A stretch of DNA of 41,000 nucleotides from an uncultured Pelagibacteraceae bacterium. GTDB taxonomy: Bacteria; Pseudomonadota; Alphaproteobacteria; Pelagibacterales; Pelagibacteraceae. The position numbers and the translations under genes are program-made. The stretch spans positions 1-41,000 of the forward strand of contig CACJIB010000011.1 in assembly GCA_902593405.1 (NCBI GenBank). Reading direction: 5' to 3'. Below are positions 26,606 through 35,915 of the stretch, piece after piece (within the stretch, counting starts at the first letter, position 1; every line of letters begins with the position of its first letter). The notes under the pieces were generated by a model, which worked only from the letters and a program-made list of their open reading frames with translations, was not told the origin of the DNA and did no database searches.

Positions 26606-27339
26606 GCCATATACATGCCCCCGTTAACATGTAAGGTTTCCCCATTTATATAATTTGATTGATTTGAGCATAAAAAAAGCACAGCATTTGCAATATCATC
26701 TGGCTCTCCTAGTCGGGCAGAAGGAATTTTTGATATTATAGCCTCTTTAAATTTATCATCTAATTTATCCGTCATAGCTGTTTTGATAAAACCAGGTGAA
26801 ATACAATTTATATTTATATTTTTCTTGGCATATTCTATTGCCAAACTCTTAGACATTGCAATTATACCTGCTTTAGAAGCAGTATAATTGGCCTGTCCTA
26901 AATTACCTGTATGTCCAACAACTGATGTAATATTTACAATCTTTCCAGATTTATTTTTAAGCATTTTTTTAATTGCTGATTTGCTCATTAAAAAAGTTGA
27001 TGTTAAGTTAACATCAATTACTTTTTTCCATTCATCTAGGCTCATCCTTATTGCTAAATTATCTTGGGTAATGCCTGCATTATTGACTATGCAATCTAAA
27101 CTGCCACCAAGTTCTTTGGTTGCGTTTTCAATAAACTCCTCAATTTTATCGCTTTGAGAAATATCAAACTTTAATACTTTAATATTTCCATATTTACCTT
27201 TTAATTCCTCAAGTTTTTCTATTCTTGTACCTGAAGCTAAAATATTTGCTCCTGATTGATTTAATTTTTCAATTATTGAATTTCCAATCCCACCTGATGC
27301 ACCTGTAACAATAATATTTTTACCTTTTAAATCATTCAT
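26602..27339 (-). CDS. fabG: 3-oxoacyl-[acyl-carrier-protein] reductase
   Basis: The NADPH-dependent reduction step of fatty-acid elongation, a short-chain dehydrogenase of 245 aa. It has cofactor motif TGASGGIG (12-19), NNAGI (86-90), and the catalytic tetrad N111, S139, Y152 and K156 (YTASK). The C-terminal GETLHVNGGMYMA is the FabG hallmark. It overlaps the upstream fabD by 4 bp (ATGA). Its stop codon lies within the -35 of the proposed acpP promoter. Confidence 0.97.
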   Translation of the reverse strand: MNDLKGKNIIVTGASGGIGNSIIEKLNQSGANILASGTRIEKLEELKGKYGNIKVLKFDISQSDKIEEFIENATKELGGSLDCIVNNAGITQDNLAIRMSLDEWKKVIDVNLTSTFLMSKSAIKKMLKNKSGKIVNITSVVGHTGNLGQANYTASKAGIIAMSKSLAIEYAKKNININCISPGFIKTAMTDKLDDKFKEAIISKIPSARLGEPDDIANAVLFLCSNQSNYINGETLHVNGGMYMA

Positions 27340-28262
27340 AATTTTAGACCTTCAATATCACTTTGAGAATTAATTGTATCAATTTTTACATCTCTATTAA
27401 TTCTTTTTACCAAACCTGACAAAACTTTCCCAGGTCCAATTTCTATAAAATGGTCTACACCATTTTCTATCATATTAATCACGCTTTCTCTCCATCTAAC
27501 TCTATTTTCTATTTGTTTAATCAAGAGATTTTTAAGCTCATTTAGGTCTTTAATCTCATTAGCGGTAACGTTTGAAATTAATTTATTTTGCCCATTTTTA
27601 AAATTAAGTTTATTTAACTCTTCTTTCATAATTTTTGTAGCATTATTCATTAGTTCGCAGTGAAAGGGTGCACTTACTGGAAGTTTAATATTTTTAATTG
27701 AATTGTCCTTAAAAATTTGAATTAATTTTTCTAAATCTTCAGTTTTTCCACTCAATACAATTTGACCTTCAGAGTTGTCATTTGCAATTTGTGCTTTCAA
27801 ATTTTCTTTATTTTCAGTCAAAATTTTTTCAATCTCATCAACTGTTGAGCCTAATACTGCAACCATTCCTCCTTGTCCTTTAGGCACAGAGTTTTGCATA
27901 GCATCCCCTCTAACTCTTAATATTTTTAAAGTATCTGAAAAATCTAGATATCCCGCACATGATAAGGCCGAATATTCACCTAAAGAATGTCCTGCAAAGT
28001 ATTTTGCTTTATTTAAATCTAAGTTGAATTCATTTTTTGCTAAATTAAATATTGAATAACTTATTAAAAATATTGCCGGTTGTGTATTTGTTGTTAAATC
28101 CAACTCTTCTTTTGGTCCTTCTAGGATAAGTTTAGAAATAGAAAAATTTAGTGCATCATCTGCCTGTTTAAATAGGTCTTTTGTCATATTAAATTTATCA
28201 TAAAGCTCTTTTCCCATTCCCACTATTTGAGATCCCTGACCTGGAAAAATTACTGAAAACAT
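27336..28262 (-). CDS. fabD: Malonyl-CoA:ACP transacylase
   Basis: Loads malonyl units onto acyl carrier protein. It has 308 aa, with FPGQGSQ (6-12), the nucleophile S93 in GHSLGEYSAL, and H201 in APFHCELM, matching E. coli numbering for the catalytic His. The gene starts the minus-strand unit fabD-fabG-acpP-gmk and is divergent from rpsF across 87 bp. Confidence 0.97.
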   Translation of the reverse strand: MFSVIFPGQGSQIVGMGKELYDKFNMTKDLFKQADDALNFSISKLILEGPKEELDLTTNTQPAIFLISYSIFNLAKNEFNLDLNKAKYFAGHSLGEYSALSCAGYLDFSDTLKILRVRGDAMQNSVPKGQGGMVAVLGSTVDEIEKILTENKENLKAQIANDNSEGQIVLSGKTEDLEKLIQIFKDNSIKNIKLPVSAPFHCELMNNATKIMKEELNKLNFKNGQNKLISNVTANEIKDLNELKNLLIKQIENRVRWRESVINMIENGVDHFIEIGPGKVLSGLVKRINRDVKIDTINSQSDIEGLKL

Positions 28263-28349
28263 ATAAAAAAAACTTATATTTCTGCCTTTTTAACTATTGT
28301 AATTGAACTTTTATAATAGTATATCCTCACTTTTTATTAAAGAAGTTAA
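28263..28349. promoter_or_regulatory. Divergent promoter region, fabD / rpsF
   Basis: The 87-bp gap carries a perfect plus-strand -10 TATAAT at 28312-28317, which would give a leader of about 25 nt before rpsF. The -35 region is weak (TTTAAC at 17 bp). A ribosome-site-like AAAGAAG precedes the rpsF ATG. On the minus strand TATAAG lies close to the fabD start. There is no obvious autogenous leader structure. Confidence 0.45.
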
Positions 28350-28703
28350 ATGAATTTATACGAACATACTATTATAGCTAGGCAAGATACTTCACCAAGT
28401 GAATTAAAGCAAATAACAGAAAAATATTCTAAAATTGTTGAAAAAAATGATGGTGAAGTTGTTAAAACTGAAAACTGGGGATTACTAAATTTATCCTATC
28501 TAATTAAAAAGAATAAAAAAGGGAGTTACATACACTTCAAAATAAAAGGTAAAGGTAATGTTATTGATGAATTAGAAAAAAATGAGGCTATTGATAAAAA
28601 ATTACTGAGATATTTAACAGTTAGAGTAAAAAAATTTGATTTAGAAACAAGCTATTTTGGGAAAAAAGACGATAGCGAAAAAAAAGAAAGTATTAAAAAC
28701 TAA
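28350..28703 (+). CDS. rpsF: 30S ribosomal protein S6
   Basis: A primary component of the 30S platform that pairs with S18. It has 117 aa with [15 protein letters not shown] at the start, the [20 protein letters not shown] core and the [10 protein letters not shown] strand, then a Lys/Glu-rich tail. It begins the conserved rpsF-rpsR-rplI-dnaB cluster. The stop overlaps the rpsR start as TAATG, so S6 and S18 synthesis is coupled. Confidence 0.97.
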   Translation: MNLYEHTIIARQDTSPSELKQITEKYSKIVEKNDGEVVKTENWGLLNLSYLIKKNKKGSYIHFKIKGKGNVIDELEKNEAIDKKLLRYLTVRVKKFDLETSYFGKKDDSEKKESIKN

Positions 28704-28975
28704 TGCCAAAAAGACAAAGTGGAAATAAAAAAAGTAAACAAAGCAACTTTGCAAAATTAAGTATTTTTCAACCCAATAAATATAAATTTAAAAAAACTTG
28801 CCCATTATCAGTCAAGGGTGCTCCTCAAGTAGATTACAAAAATATTAAGCTTTTAAAAAAATATGTATCAGAGAATGGTAAAATTCTACCTTCAAGAATA
28901 ACGAATGTTTCTCAAAAAAAACAAAGGGAACTTTCTCTTTCAATCAAAAGAGCAAGAAACTTAGCATTAATTTAA
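28703..28975 (+). CDS. rpsR: 30S ribosomal protein S18
   Basis: A small basic 30S protein that binds S6. It has 90 aa, with a polar, Lys-rich N-terminal tail of about 30 residues before the family core [20 protein letters not shown] and the C-terminal [19 protein letters not shown] and [10 protein letters not shown]. It is followed after one base by rplI. Confidence 0.97.
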   Translation: MPKRQSGNKKSKQSNFAKLSIFQPNKYKFKKTCPLSVKGAPQVDYKNIKLLKKYVSENGKILPSRITNVSQKKQRELSLSIKRARNLALI

Positions 28976-28976
28976 A

Positions 28977-29435
28977 ATGAAAGTAATATTATTAGAAAAC
29001 GTAAAAAGAATTGGATCTATTGGTGAAATAATAGATGTAAAAAGAGGTTTTGCTAGAAACTTTCTAATTGCTAATAAAAAAGCTCTTTATGCATCAAAAG
29101 AAAATATAAAAGAAGTTGAAAAAATTAAAGCTGAGTTATCTAAAAAAGATAACGAAAAGAAAAAAGAAGCCTCACAAATTGCTGAGCAAATTAATGGTAA
29201 AGAGTATTCTGTCAAAAAATTAAGTACAGAAAATAATGAATTATATGGTTCAGTTAAACCAACTGAAATTTCAAAACTTATTCAAGAAGAAAACAAAATT
29301 GATATTAAGCCTTCAATGATACAACCAGTCCAAGAAATAAAAGCTTTAGGAAAATTTAAAGTTAAAATTTCTTTACACTCAGAAGTTGATGCTGAAATTA
29401 CTATTAATGTTTCATCATCTGATACAATTCAATAA
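28977..29435 (+). CDS. rplI: 50S ribosomal protein L9
   Basis: An elongated 50S protein. It has 152 aa. The N-terminal domain is VILLENVKRIGSIGEIIDVKRGFARNFLI (seen as VILLENV, then GFARNFLI), followed by a Lys/Glu-rich connecting helix (about 40-80) and the C-terminal rRNA-binding domain with ELYGSVKPTEI. Order and spacing match the standard S6-S18-L9 operon. Confidence 0.97.
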   Translation: MKVILLENVKRIGSIGEIIDVKRGFARNFLIANKKALYASKENIKEVEKIKAELSKKDNEKKKEASQIAEQINGKEYSVKKLSTENNELYGSVKPTEISKLIQEENKIDIKPSMIQPVQEIKALGKFKVKISLHSEVDAEITINVSSSDTIQ

Positions 29436-29502
29436 TTATACATTCTTTTCCCCAGTATCAATTTACAATTTGATTTAATTTATATTCATGTAAATTTAAT
29501 TC
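29436..29502 (+). promoter_or_regulatory. rplI-dnaB gap, possible dnaB promoter
   Basis: The 67-bp gap holds TTTACA (29462-29467, 5 of 6 to the -35 consensus) and TATATT (29481-29486), but they are only 13 bp apart, short for a sigma-70 promoter. No hairpin with a T-run terminator is visible, so readthrough from the ribosomal genes into dnaB is likely. Confidence 0.25.
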
Positions 29503-30921
29503 ATGGAAAACAACTTAAGTATAGTTAAAGATCAATTTAAAGAATTACCAAACAATATTGAGGCGGAGCAAGCTGTCATTGGATCTATTCTCGTAAGCAA
29601 TGATATTTTTGACGAAATTAATACAATAATTTCTAGTGTTAACTTTTATGATCCGATGCATCAAAAAATATTTGAGGCTATGGAAAGTCTTATCTACAAA
29701 GGAATGTTAGCCAATCCGATTACTTTAAAGAATTATTTTGAAGATGAAAAAGATGATCTAAATGTTCCAGAATATTTGGTAAAGATCACAAAGTTTTCTA
29801 CATCAGTTAGGCAAGCAATAGAATATTCAAAAATAATTTACGATATGTTTGTAAGAAGAGAATTAATAAAAATTTCTGAACAAACTATTGATAGTGCAAA
29901 ATTAAATGATCTTGATACTAACGGACAATCTATAATTGAAAGTTCTGAAAGATTATTATTTGATTTAGCTGAAAAGGGTTCTTTCAATTCTTCTTTAGTA
30001 AAATTTGATGAAGCAATGAAACAAACAATTGAAATGGCTTCAGCTGCTTATAAGAATGAAGAGGGAATCGTTGGTGTTCCGACTGGTTTAAGAGATTTAG
30101 ATGATAAACTTGGTGGCTTACACCAATCTGATTTAATTATAATTGCTGGTAGACCTTCGATGGGTAAAACCTCACTAGCAACGAATATTGCATTTAACGC
30201 TGCTCAAAAACTACAAGATAGTGGCAAGAAATCATCCATTGCTTTCTTTTCACTTGAAATGTCTTCAGAACAATTATCTACAAGAATTATTTCTGAACAA
30301 GCTAGAATTAGTTCTAATGACATAAGAAGAGGAAGAATATCTGACGAACAGTTTGATAAGTTTTTAGAAACATCAAAAAATATTTCTGAACTGCCTCTAT
30401 ATATTGATGAAACACCAGCAATAAGTATTGCTGCATTAAGTAATAGAGCGAGACGTATTAAAAGGCTTTTTGGCCTTGATATGATAGTAGTTGATTACAT
30501 CCAATTAATGAGGGGAACTACATTCAATAAAGATGGAAGAGTTCAAGAGATTTCACAAATTACTCAAGGACTTAAGGCAATAGCCAAAGAACTTTCTGTT
30601 CCTGTTGTAGCTCTTTCTCAACTTTCTCGACAAGTAGAACAGAGAGATGATCACAAGCCTCAATTAGCAGATTTAAGAGAGTCTGGCTCCATTGAACAGG
30701 ATGCTGATGTTGTAATGTTTGTTTACAGAGAAGGATATTATTTACAAAGAAAAGAGCCAAGAGAAGCGACTGTTGAACATGCAGAGTGGCAAGCAAAAAT
30801 GAATGAAGTTGCTCATTTGGCACAAATTATAATTGGAAAACAAAGGCATGGCCCTATTGGCAATGTAACTCTTGAATTTGAAGAAAGATTTACAAAATTT
30901 AAGGATACTCAATTAAGTTAA
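29503..30921 (+). CDS. dnaB: Replicative DNA helicase DnaB
   Basis: The hexameric 5'-3' helicase at the replication fork. It has 472 aa: an N-terminal primase-interacting domain (about 15-120) starting PNNIEAEQAVIGSIL, a linker, and a RecA-like domain from about 190. Walker A is GRPSMGKT (216-223). Further motifs are FFSLEMSSEQL, the Walker B region MIVVDYIQLM, and the C-terminal KQRHGPIGNVTLEF. No intein interrupts the P-loop region. In many alphaproteobacteria alr and radA follow; here an MMPL exporter does. Confidence 0.98.
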   Translation: MENNLSIVKDQFKELPNNIEAEQAVIGSILVSNDIFDEINTIISSVNFYDPMHQKIFEAMESLIYKGMLANPITLKNYFEDEKDDLNVPEYLVKITKFSTSVRQAIEYSKIIYDMFVRRELIKISEQTIDSAKLNDLDTNGQSIIESSERLLFDLAEKGSFNSSLVKFDEAMKQTIEMASAAYKNEEGIVGVPTGLRDLDDKLGGLHQSDLIIIAGRPSMGKTSLATNIAFNAAQKLQDSGKKSSIAFFSLEMSSEQLSTRIISEQARISSNDIRRGRISDEQFDKFLETSKNISELPLYIDETPAISIAALSNRARRIKRLFGLDMIVVDYIQLMRGTTFNKDGRVQEISQITQGLKAIAKELSVPVVALSQLSRQVEQRDDHKPQLADLRESGSIEQDADVVMFVYREGYYLQRKEPREATVEHAEWQAKMNEVAHLAQIIIGKQRHGPIGNVTLEFEERFTKFKDTQLS

Positions 30922-30942
30922 ATTCCAATATAAAGAGCTTAA

Positions 30943-33345
30943 ATGATAGCTCATTTTTACCAAAACGTTATCCTTAAAAATCCCAAAGCAATATTTGTAT
31001 TGTTAATTATTGTTATTTTAAGTTTTGGATACTATTCAAAAAATTTTAGGTTAGATGCTTCGTCTGAAACATTGTTAATAGAAGGTGACCCAGATTTAGC
31101 TTATTTAAAAGAGGTCTCTAAAAGATATGGATCTAAAGAATTTTTAATTCTTACTTATACACCAAACGAGGGAATGGTAACCGACTCATCAATTAATAAT
31201 TTATTAAGCCTAAAATATAAAATTCAGAGTCTCAACTGGGTACATAGTGTAATTACATTGTTAGACATTCCACTTTTAAATAATTCAGATGCCCCTCTTC
31301 AAGAAAGATTAGAAAGCTTCAAAACATTGAAAGATGAAGATGTTGATAGAGATCGAGGTTTTAAAGAAATTTTAAATAGTCCTGTTTTTCGAAATTTTGT
31401 CATTAGTGAAGACGGCAAAACTAGTGGCATTATTGTTAACATTAAACAGTCTCAAAAATTAGAAGATATAGAAAATAAATCAAAAGAAGAAGTTGAGCTA
31501 ATTAAAGATCAAATCAAAAAACAAAATCACCAGAATATTTTAGAAATTAGACAAGTTATTCAAAGTTATGGTGATGTTGGAAAGATTTATCTTGGAGGAA
31601 TACCAATGATTGCTGATGATATGATGACTTTTATCAAAAGCGATATAATAGTTTTTGGTTTGGGAGTTCTATTATTTATAATTGCTACTTTGTGGTTTGT
31701 TTTTAGAAATCTTCTTTGGATTATAGTTCCTATAAGTAGTTGTTTTTTTTCTGTGATAATTATGATGGGGTTACTTGGACTGCTAGGCTGGAAAGTTACA
31801 GTTGTCTCATCAAATTTCATTGCACTGATGTTAATTTTAACAATGGCAATGAATATTCATATAAGCACTAGGTTTCTTCAGCTTAAAAAAGATTTTCCAT
31901 CAAAAAATAATTTTGAAATTATTTCACTAACTACTTCAAAAATGTTTTGGCCTATTCTTTATACTGTTCTAACAACAATTTTTGCGTTCTTATCTTTAAT
32001 TTTTAGTGAAATAAAACCTATTATTGATTTTGGTTGGATGATGACTTTTGGGTTAGTTACATCATTTATAATTACATTTACTCTACTACCTACCCTTTTA
32101 AACTTTGCACCTACAAATAATATTTCAGTTAAAAAAGAACAAAAATCAAAAATTACAAATTTACTAGGTCTAATTTCTCTTAATAATAAAAACTCAATCT
32201 TATTAGCAACTGGAACAGTTATAATTTTCAGTATTATTGGAATAAGTAAGCTAGAGGTTGAAAATAGTTTTATAAATTACTTTGATAAGGATACTGAAAT
32301 CTATAAGGGTATGAAACTTATAGATGAAGAACTAGGCGGAACCACACCTTTAGAAGTTATTATAAAGTTTCCTGAAAAAGAAAAAGAAAAAGTTAAAAAA
32401 TCTGAAGAAGATGATGAATTTGATGATTGGGGTGATGAAGAAGATACTAATGATGAAAAATATTGGTTTACTAAAGATAAAATTAATCTAATTGCATCTG
32501 TACATAATTACTTAGATAGCTTACCTGAAATTGGCAAAGTTCTATCTTTTTCATCAATTATAGAAGTAGCTACTCAATTAAATAATAATAAGCCTTTAGG
32601 CACTTTAGAAATGGGAGTGCTTTACTCTAAAATTCCTGAGAGCATTAAAACTGAAATTATCGATCCCTATCTTTCTATTAAAGATAATGAAGCTAGAATT
32701 AGTTTGAGAATTATAGACTCTCAAGAAAATTTAAGAAGAAATGATTTAATTAACAAAATAAATTTTGATCTAAAAGATAAATTTGGTTTAGATGAAAAAG
32801 ATTATAAATTAACAGGTGTCTTAATATTATTTAATAATTTATTACAAAGTCTTTTTAAATCTCAAATTTTAACATTGGGATTGGTTATGATTGGAATATT
32901 TTCAATGTTCATAATCTTATTTAGAAATATTAAACTTTCATTGATTGGTGTTGTTCCAAATTTTATTGCTGCTTTTTTTATCTTAGGAATAATTGGATTG
33001 TTAGGAATACCTTTAGATATGATGACTATAACAATTGCAGCAATTACAATAGGAATAGCAGTAGATAATAGTATTCACTATATTTACAGATTTAAAGAAG
33101 AGTTTAATAAAATAAAGGATTATAAAAAGACGTTAAAAACTTGTCATTCAACTGTTGGTGTTGCTATTCTAAACACTTCAATTACGATTGTTTTTGGATT
33201 TTCAATTTTGGTGTTATCAAAGTTTATTCCAACAATTTATTTTGGTGTTTTTACTGGTCTTGCTATGTTATTGGCTATGATATCGGTATTAACACTACTT
33301 CCCGCATTAATCTTAATAATTAAACCTTTTGGCAAATCATCTTAA
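30943..33345 (+). CDS. MMPL/RND-superfamily exporter
   Basis: An 800-aa inner-membrane protein with the RND layout of two halves. Each has one membrane segment (about 16-32 and 417-435), a large periplasmic loop, then a cluster of five segments (about 233-390 and 635-795). The FGLGVLLFIIATLWFVFRN and DMMTITIAAITIGIAVDNSIHYIYRF stretches (shown in part: ITIGIAVDNSIH) match the MMPL/Patched-like branch, with the acidic residue in the second cluster that may couple to protons. The second periplasmic loop has an unusual Asp/Glu/Lys-rich insert (about 478-506). The substrate is unknown; relatives move lipids or hopanoids. It ends on the cvpA ATG, sharing one base. Confidence 0.85.
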   Translation: MIAHFYQNVILKNPKAIFVLLIIVILSFGYYSKNFRLDASSETLLIEGDPDLAYLKEVSKRYGSKEFLILTYTPNEGMVTDSSINNLLSLKYKIQSLNWVHSVITLLDIPLLNNSDAPLQERLESFKTLKDEDVDRDRGFKEILNSPVFRNFVISEDGKTSGIIVNIKQSQKLEDIENKSKEEVELIKDQIKKQNHQNILEIRQVIQSYGDVGKIYLGGIPMIADDMMTFIKSDIIVFGLGVLLFIIATLWFVFRNLLWIIVPISSCFFSVIIMMGLLGLLGWKVTVVSSNFIALMLILTMAMNIHISTRFLQLKKDFPSKNNFEIISLTTSKMFWPILYTVLTTIFAFLSLIFSEIKPIIDFGWMMTFGLVTSFIITFTLLPTLLNFAPTNNISVKKEQKSKITNLLGLISLNNKNSILLATGTVIIFSIIGISKLEVENSFINYFDKDTEIYKGMKLIDEELGGTTPLEVIIKFPEKEKEKVKKSEEDDEFDDWGDEEDTNDEKYWFTKDKINLIASVHNYLDSLPEIGKVLSFSSIIEVATQLNNNKPLGTLEMGVLYSKIPESIKTEIIDPYLSIKDNEARISLRIIDSQENLRRNDLINKINFDLKDKFGLDEKDYKLTGVLILFNNLLQSLFKSQILTLGLVMIGIFSMFIILFRNIKLSLIGVVPNFIAAFFILGIIGLLGIPLDMMTITIAAITIGIAVDNSIHYIYRFKEEFNKIKDYKKTLKTCHSTVGVAILNTSITIVFGFSILVLSKFIPTIYFGVFTGLAMLLAMISVLTLLPALILIIKPFGKSS

Positions 33346-33890
33346 TGTTAGAAATTATAAAAGATTTTTATAAAGCAATATCAATAATTGATTTAATTTA
33401 TTTAATTTTAACAATTCTTTCTTTGATAAATTGTTACAAAAAGGGCTTCATTTTAAGCATTCTCTCAATGGCTAAATGGTTGCTTGCATATATAATAACA
33501 TTAATCCTATTTCCAAAAATTAAACCCTATGTAAAAGACATAATTGACAATGAGTATGTACTTGATGTTGGTTTGGGAATAGTAATATTTGTTGTTGTTA
33601 TCTTTTTGGTTCTATTAGTTAATAAAGGAATCAGTAGAGCGGTCAGATATACAGGAATCGGTGGCTTAGATACGACATTTGGATTCTTTTTTGGTTTTAT
33701 AAGAGCTTACATTGTTTCTGTATGTATCTTTTCAGGTGTTCATATCGTTTATAATTATGATAAATGGCCAATAAATTTTGACAAATCATACGTCTTTCCA
33801 TATTTAGAAAAAGGTAGTAATTATCTGATAAAAGAATTTCCTAATGAAAAAACATATCAAGATTCTAAAGAAAAAATTAAAGAACTATAA
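33345..33890 (+). CDS. cvpA: CvpA-family membrane protein
   Basis: A 181-aa protein with four membrane segments (about 14-34, 38-56, 72-92, 108-128) and the CvpA core: DLIYLILTILSLINCYKKGF then a conserved Gly-rich GLDTTFGFFFGFIRAYIV. Family members are required for colicin V production in E. coli and are almost always upstream of purF, as here. The exact role is unsettled. The purF start lies 47 bp inside its 3' end. Confidence 0.92.
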   Translation: MLEIIKDFYKAISIIDLIYLILTILSLINCYKKGFILSILSMAKWLLAYIITLILFPKIKPYVKDIIDNEYVLDVGLGIVIFVVVIFLVLLVNKGISRAVRYTGIGGLDTTFGFFFGFIRAYIVSVCIFSGVHIVYNYDKWPINFDKSYVFPYLEKGSNYLIKEFPNEKTYQDSKEKIKEL

Positions 33891-35325
33891 TCCAAGATTA
33901 AAGGAAGAGTGTGGGGTTTTTGGTATTAGCAATACAAAAGATGCTTCAGCTCTAACTGCGTTAGGGCTTCATGCTCTACAACACAGAGGTCAAGAAGGAT
34001 GTGGAATAGTTACTTTTGATGGAGAAAAATATTATTCTGAAAAAAGATTTGGTTTAGTTGGTGATAATTTCAACAAAGAAAAAGTACTTAATAATCTTAA
34101 GGGAAATTATGCAATTGGCCATAACAGATACAGTACAACTGGAAACAACATATTAAGAAATATACAGCCTTTTTTTGCTGATACCAATGCAGGTGGTATT
34201 GGAGTTGCACATAATGGAAATCTTACTAATTCAATTGCTTTGAGAAATAAACTCGTTGAAGATGGAGCTATATTTTACACTACTTCAGATACTGAAACGA
34301 TTGTCCAATTAATTGCTAAATCAAAAAGACCAAAAACAATTGATAAAGTAATTGATGCAATTTTTCAAATCCAAGGTGGGTATGCATTAGTGATGTTAAC
34401 GCAAAACTCGCTAATTGGGGTTAGAGATCCTTATGGAATTAGACCACTAGTAATCGGTAAGCTTGGAAATAGTTATGTCTTAGCGTCTGAAACTTGTGCA
34501 TTTGATATTATTGGAGCTAAATTTGTTAGAGAAGTTGAAAATGGAGAGATAGTTTTAATTGAAAATAATGAACTTAAAAGTATTAAACCCTTCCCCACTA
34601 AAAAAGTTAGACCTTGTGTATTTGAATATATTTATTTTTCAAGGCCAGACAGTCTAATCGGGGGAAAAACAGCTTATGAGCATAGAAAAAATATTGGTAG
34701 AGAGCTAGCGAAAGAAAACGATACTGATGCTGATATAGTGGTTCCTGTTCCAGATTCTGGAAATGCTGCTGCTATGGGTTTTGCTCAAGAATTGAAAATG
34801 AACTTTGAACATGGATTAATTAGAAATCATTATGTTGGAAGAACTTTCATTGAACCAAGCCAAAAAATTAGAAGCTTGGGTGTTAAATTAAAATTAAATG
34901 CTAATCAAACAACAATTAAAAATAAAAAAATAATTCTAATTGATGACTCACTTGTTCGGGGAACCACATGTTATAAAATTGTTAAAATGCTTTACGACGC
35001 TGGTGCAAAAGAAGTTCATGTGAAAATTGCGTGCCCTGAAATAAGATACCCAGATTTTTACGGTGTAGACACACCAACTAAAAAAGAATTACTAGCAGCA
35101 AATAAAACAAATGATGAAATTTGTGCATATATTGGAGCTAAATCTCTAAGATTTTTATCAATTAGAGGATTGTATAAAGCTATTGGTTTTGAAAAAAGAA
35201 ACGAAACATATCCGCAATTAACAGATCATTATTTCACAGGTGAATATCCTGTTAAATTAGTAGATGAATTAGGAGATAATAAAATAACTCAATTATCTTT
35301 ACTAAGTACTGGATCAAACAATTAA
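33844..35325 (+). CDS. purF: Amidophosphoribosyltransferase
   Basis: The committed step of purine synthesis: it transfers ammonia from glutamine to PRPP. It has 493 aa: an N-terminal Ntn glutaminase domain and a C-terminal phosphoribosyltransferase domain with the PRPP loop IILIDDSLVRGTT. The catalytic nucleophile is C23 in EECGVFGI, so a Lys-rich propeptide of 22 residues must be removed; the B. subtilis type has 11. No later in-frame start codon exists, so the start inside cvpA (47-bp overlap) is forced. It is followed after 3 bp by the HD-domain gene. Confidence 0.97.
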   Translation: MKKHIKILKKKLKNYNPRLKEECGVFGISNTKDASALTALGLHALQHRGQEGCGIVTFDGEKYYSEKRFGLVGDNFNKEKVLNNLKGNYAIGHNRYSTTGNNILRNIQPFFADTNAGGIGVAHNGNLTNSIALRNKLVEDGAIFYTTSDTETIVQLIAKSKRPKTIDKVIDAIFQIQGGYALVMLTQNSLIGVRDPYGIRPLVIGKLGNSYVLASETCAFDIIGAKFVREVENGEIVLIENNELKSIKPFPTKKVRPCVFEYIYFSRPDSLIGGKTAYEHRKNIGRELAKENDTDADIVVPVPDSGNAAAMGFAQELKMNFEHGLIRNHYVGRTFIEPSQKIRSLGVKLKLNANQTTIKNKKIILIDDSLVRGTTCYKIVKMLYDAGAKEVHVKIACPEIRYPDFYGVDTPTKKELLAANKTNDEICAYIGAKSLRFLSIRGLYKAIGFEKRNETYPQLTDHYFTGEYPVKLVDELGDNKITQLSLLSTGSNN

Positions 35326-35328
35326 ATT

Positions 35329-35886
35329 ATGAAAACAGTAAATTTTACTGAAATGAAAAATGGAACTAAGGAAGATTATGAGCTTCTTGAAAAATTTGAG
35401 AAAAACTTTGAAAGACAAACTGCTGAAAGAGTTTTAAATTATTTATCTAAACAAACTACGACTTTAGAAGGTTACAAAATCACCAGACTAGAACACTCCT
35501 TACAAGCTGCAACAAGAGCTTTTAAAAACAAAGAAAGTGATGAAATGGTTGTTGCAACTTTACTACATGATATTGGAGATGATTTGGCGCCAATGAATCA
35601 TTCTCAATATGCTGCATCTATACTAAGACCTTATGTTTCAGAAAGAACTTATTGGATTGTTCTACACCATGGTCTTTTTCAAACTTATTACAGCGCTCAT
35701 CATTTAGGCGGTAACAGAAATGAAAGAGATAAATTTAAAGACCACAAATATTATCAAGACACTATAGATTTTTGTGAAAAATATGACCAATGCTCTTTTG
35801 ATCCTGATTATAAAAGTATGACTTTAGATGATTTTAAGCCATTAGTTAAAAAAATATTCGCAAAAGAGCCTTATTATTATCTTTAA
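35329..35886 (+). CDS. HD-domain protein, PhnZ/MIOX-like (possible mixed-valence diiron oxygenase)
   Basis: A 185-aa cytosolic HD-fold protein without a signal peptide. Likely metal ligands are H56 (RLEHSLQ), H80-D81 (LLHDIGDD), H91 (NHSQ), H114 (LHHGLFQ) and D153 (KYDQCSFD). The 24-residue gap from the first His to the His-Asp pair, and extra histidines after it, resemble PhnZ and TmpB. These use two irons and oxygen to cleave C-P or C-C bonds, unlike ordinary HD phosphohydrolases. The GLFQTYYSAHHLGG stretch is highly distinctive. The substrate is unknown. It sits 3 bp after purF and 29 bp before gshA, suggesting cotranscription. The HD fold is secure; the oxygenase idea is inference. Confidence 0.7.
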   Translation: MKTVNFTEMKNGTKEDYELLEKFEKNFERQTAERVLNYLSKQTTTLEGYKITRLEHSLQAATRAFKNKESDEMVVATLLHDIGDDLAPMNHSQYAASILRPYVSERTYWIVLHHGLFQTYYSAHHLGGNRNERDKFKDHKYYQDTIDFCEKYDQCSFDPDYKSMTLDDFKPLVKKIFAKEPYYYL

Positions 35887-35915
35887 ATTTAGTTATAAAT
35901 CACTACTTACAGCGC

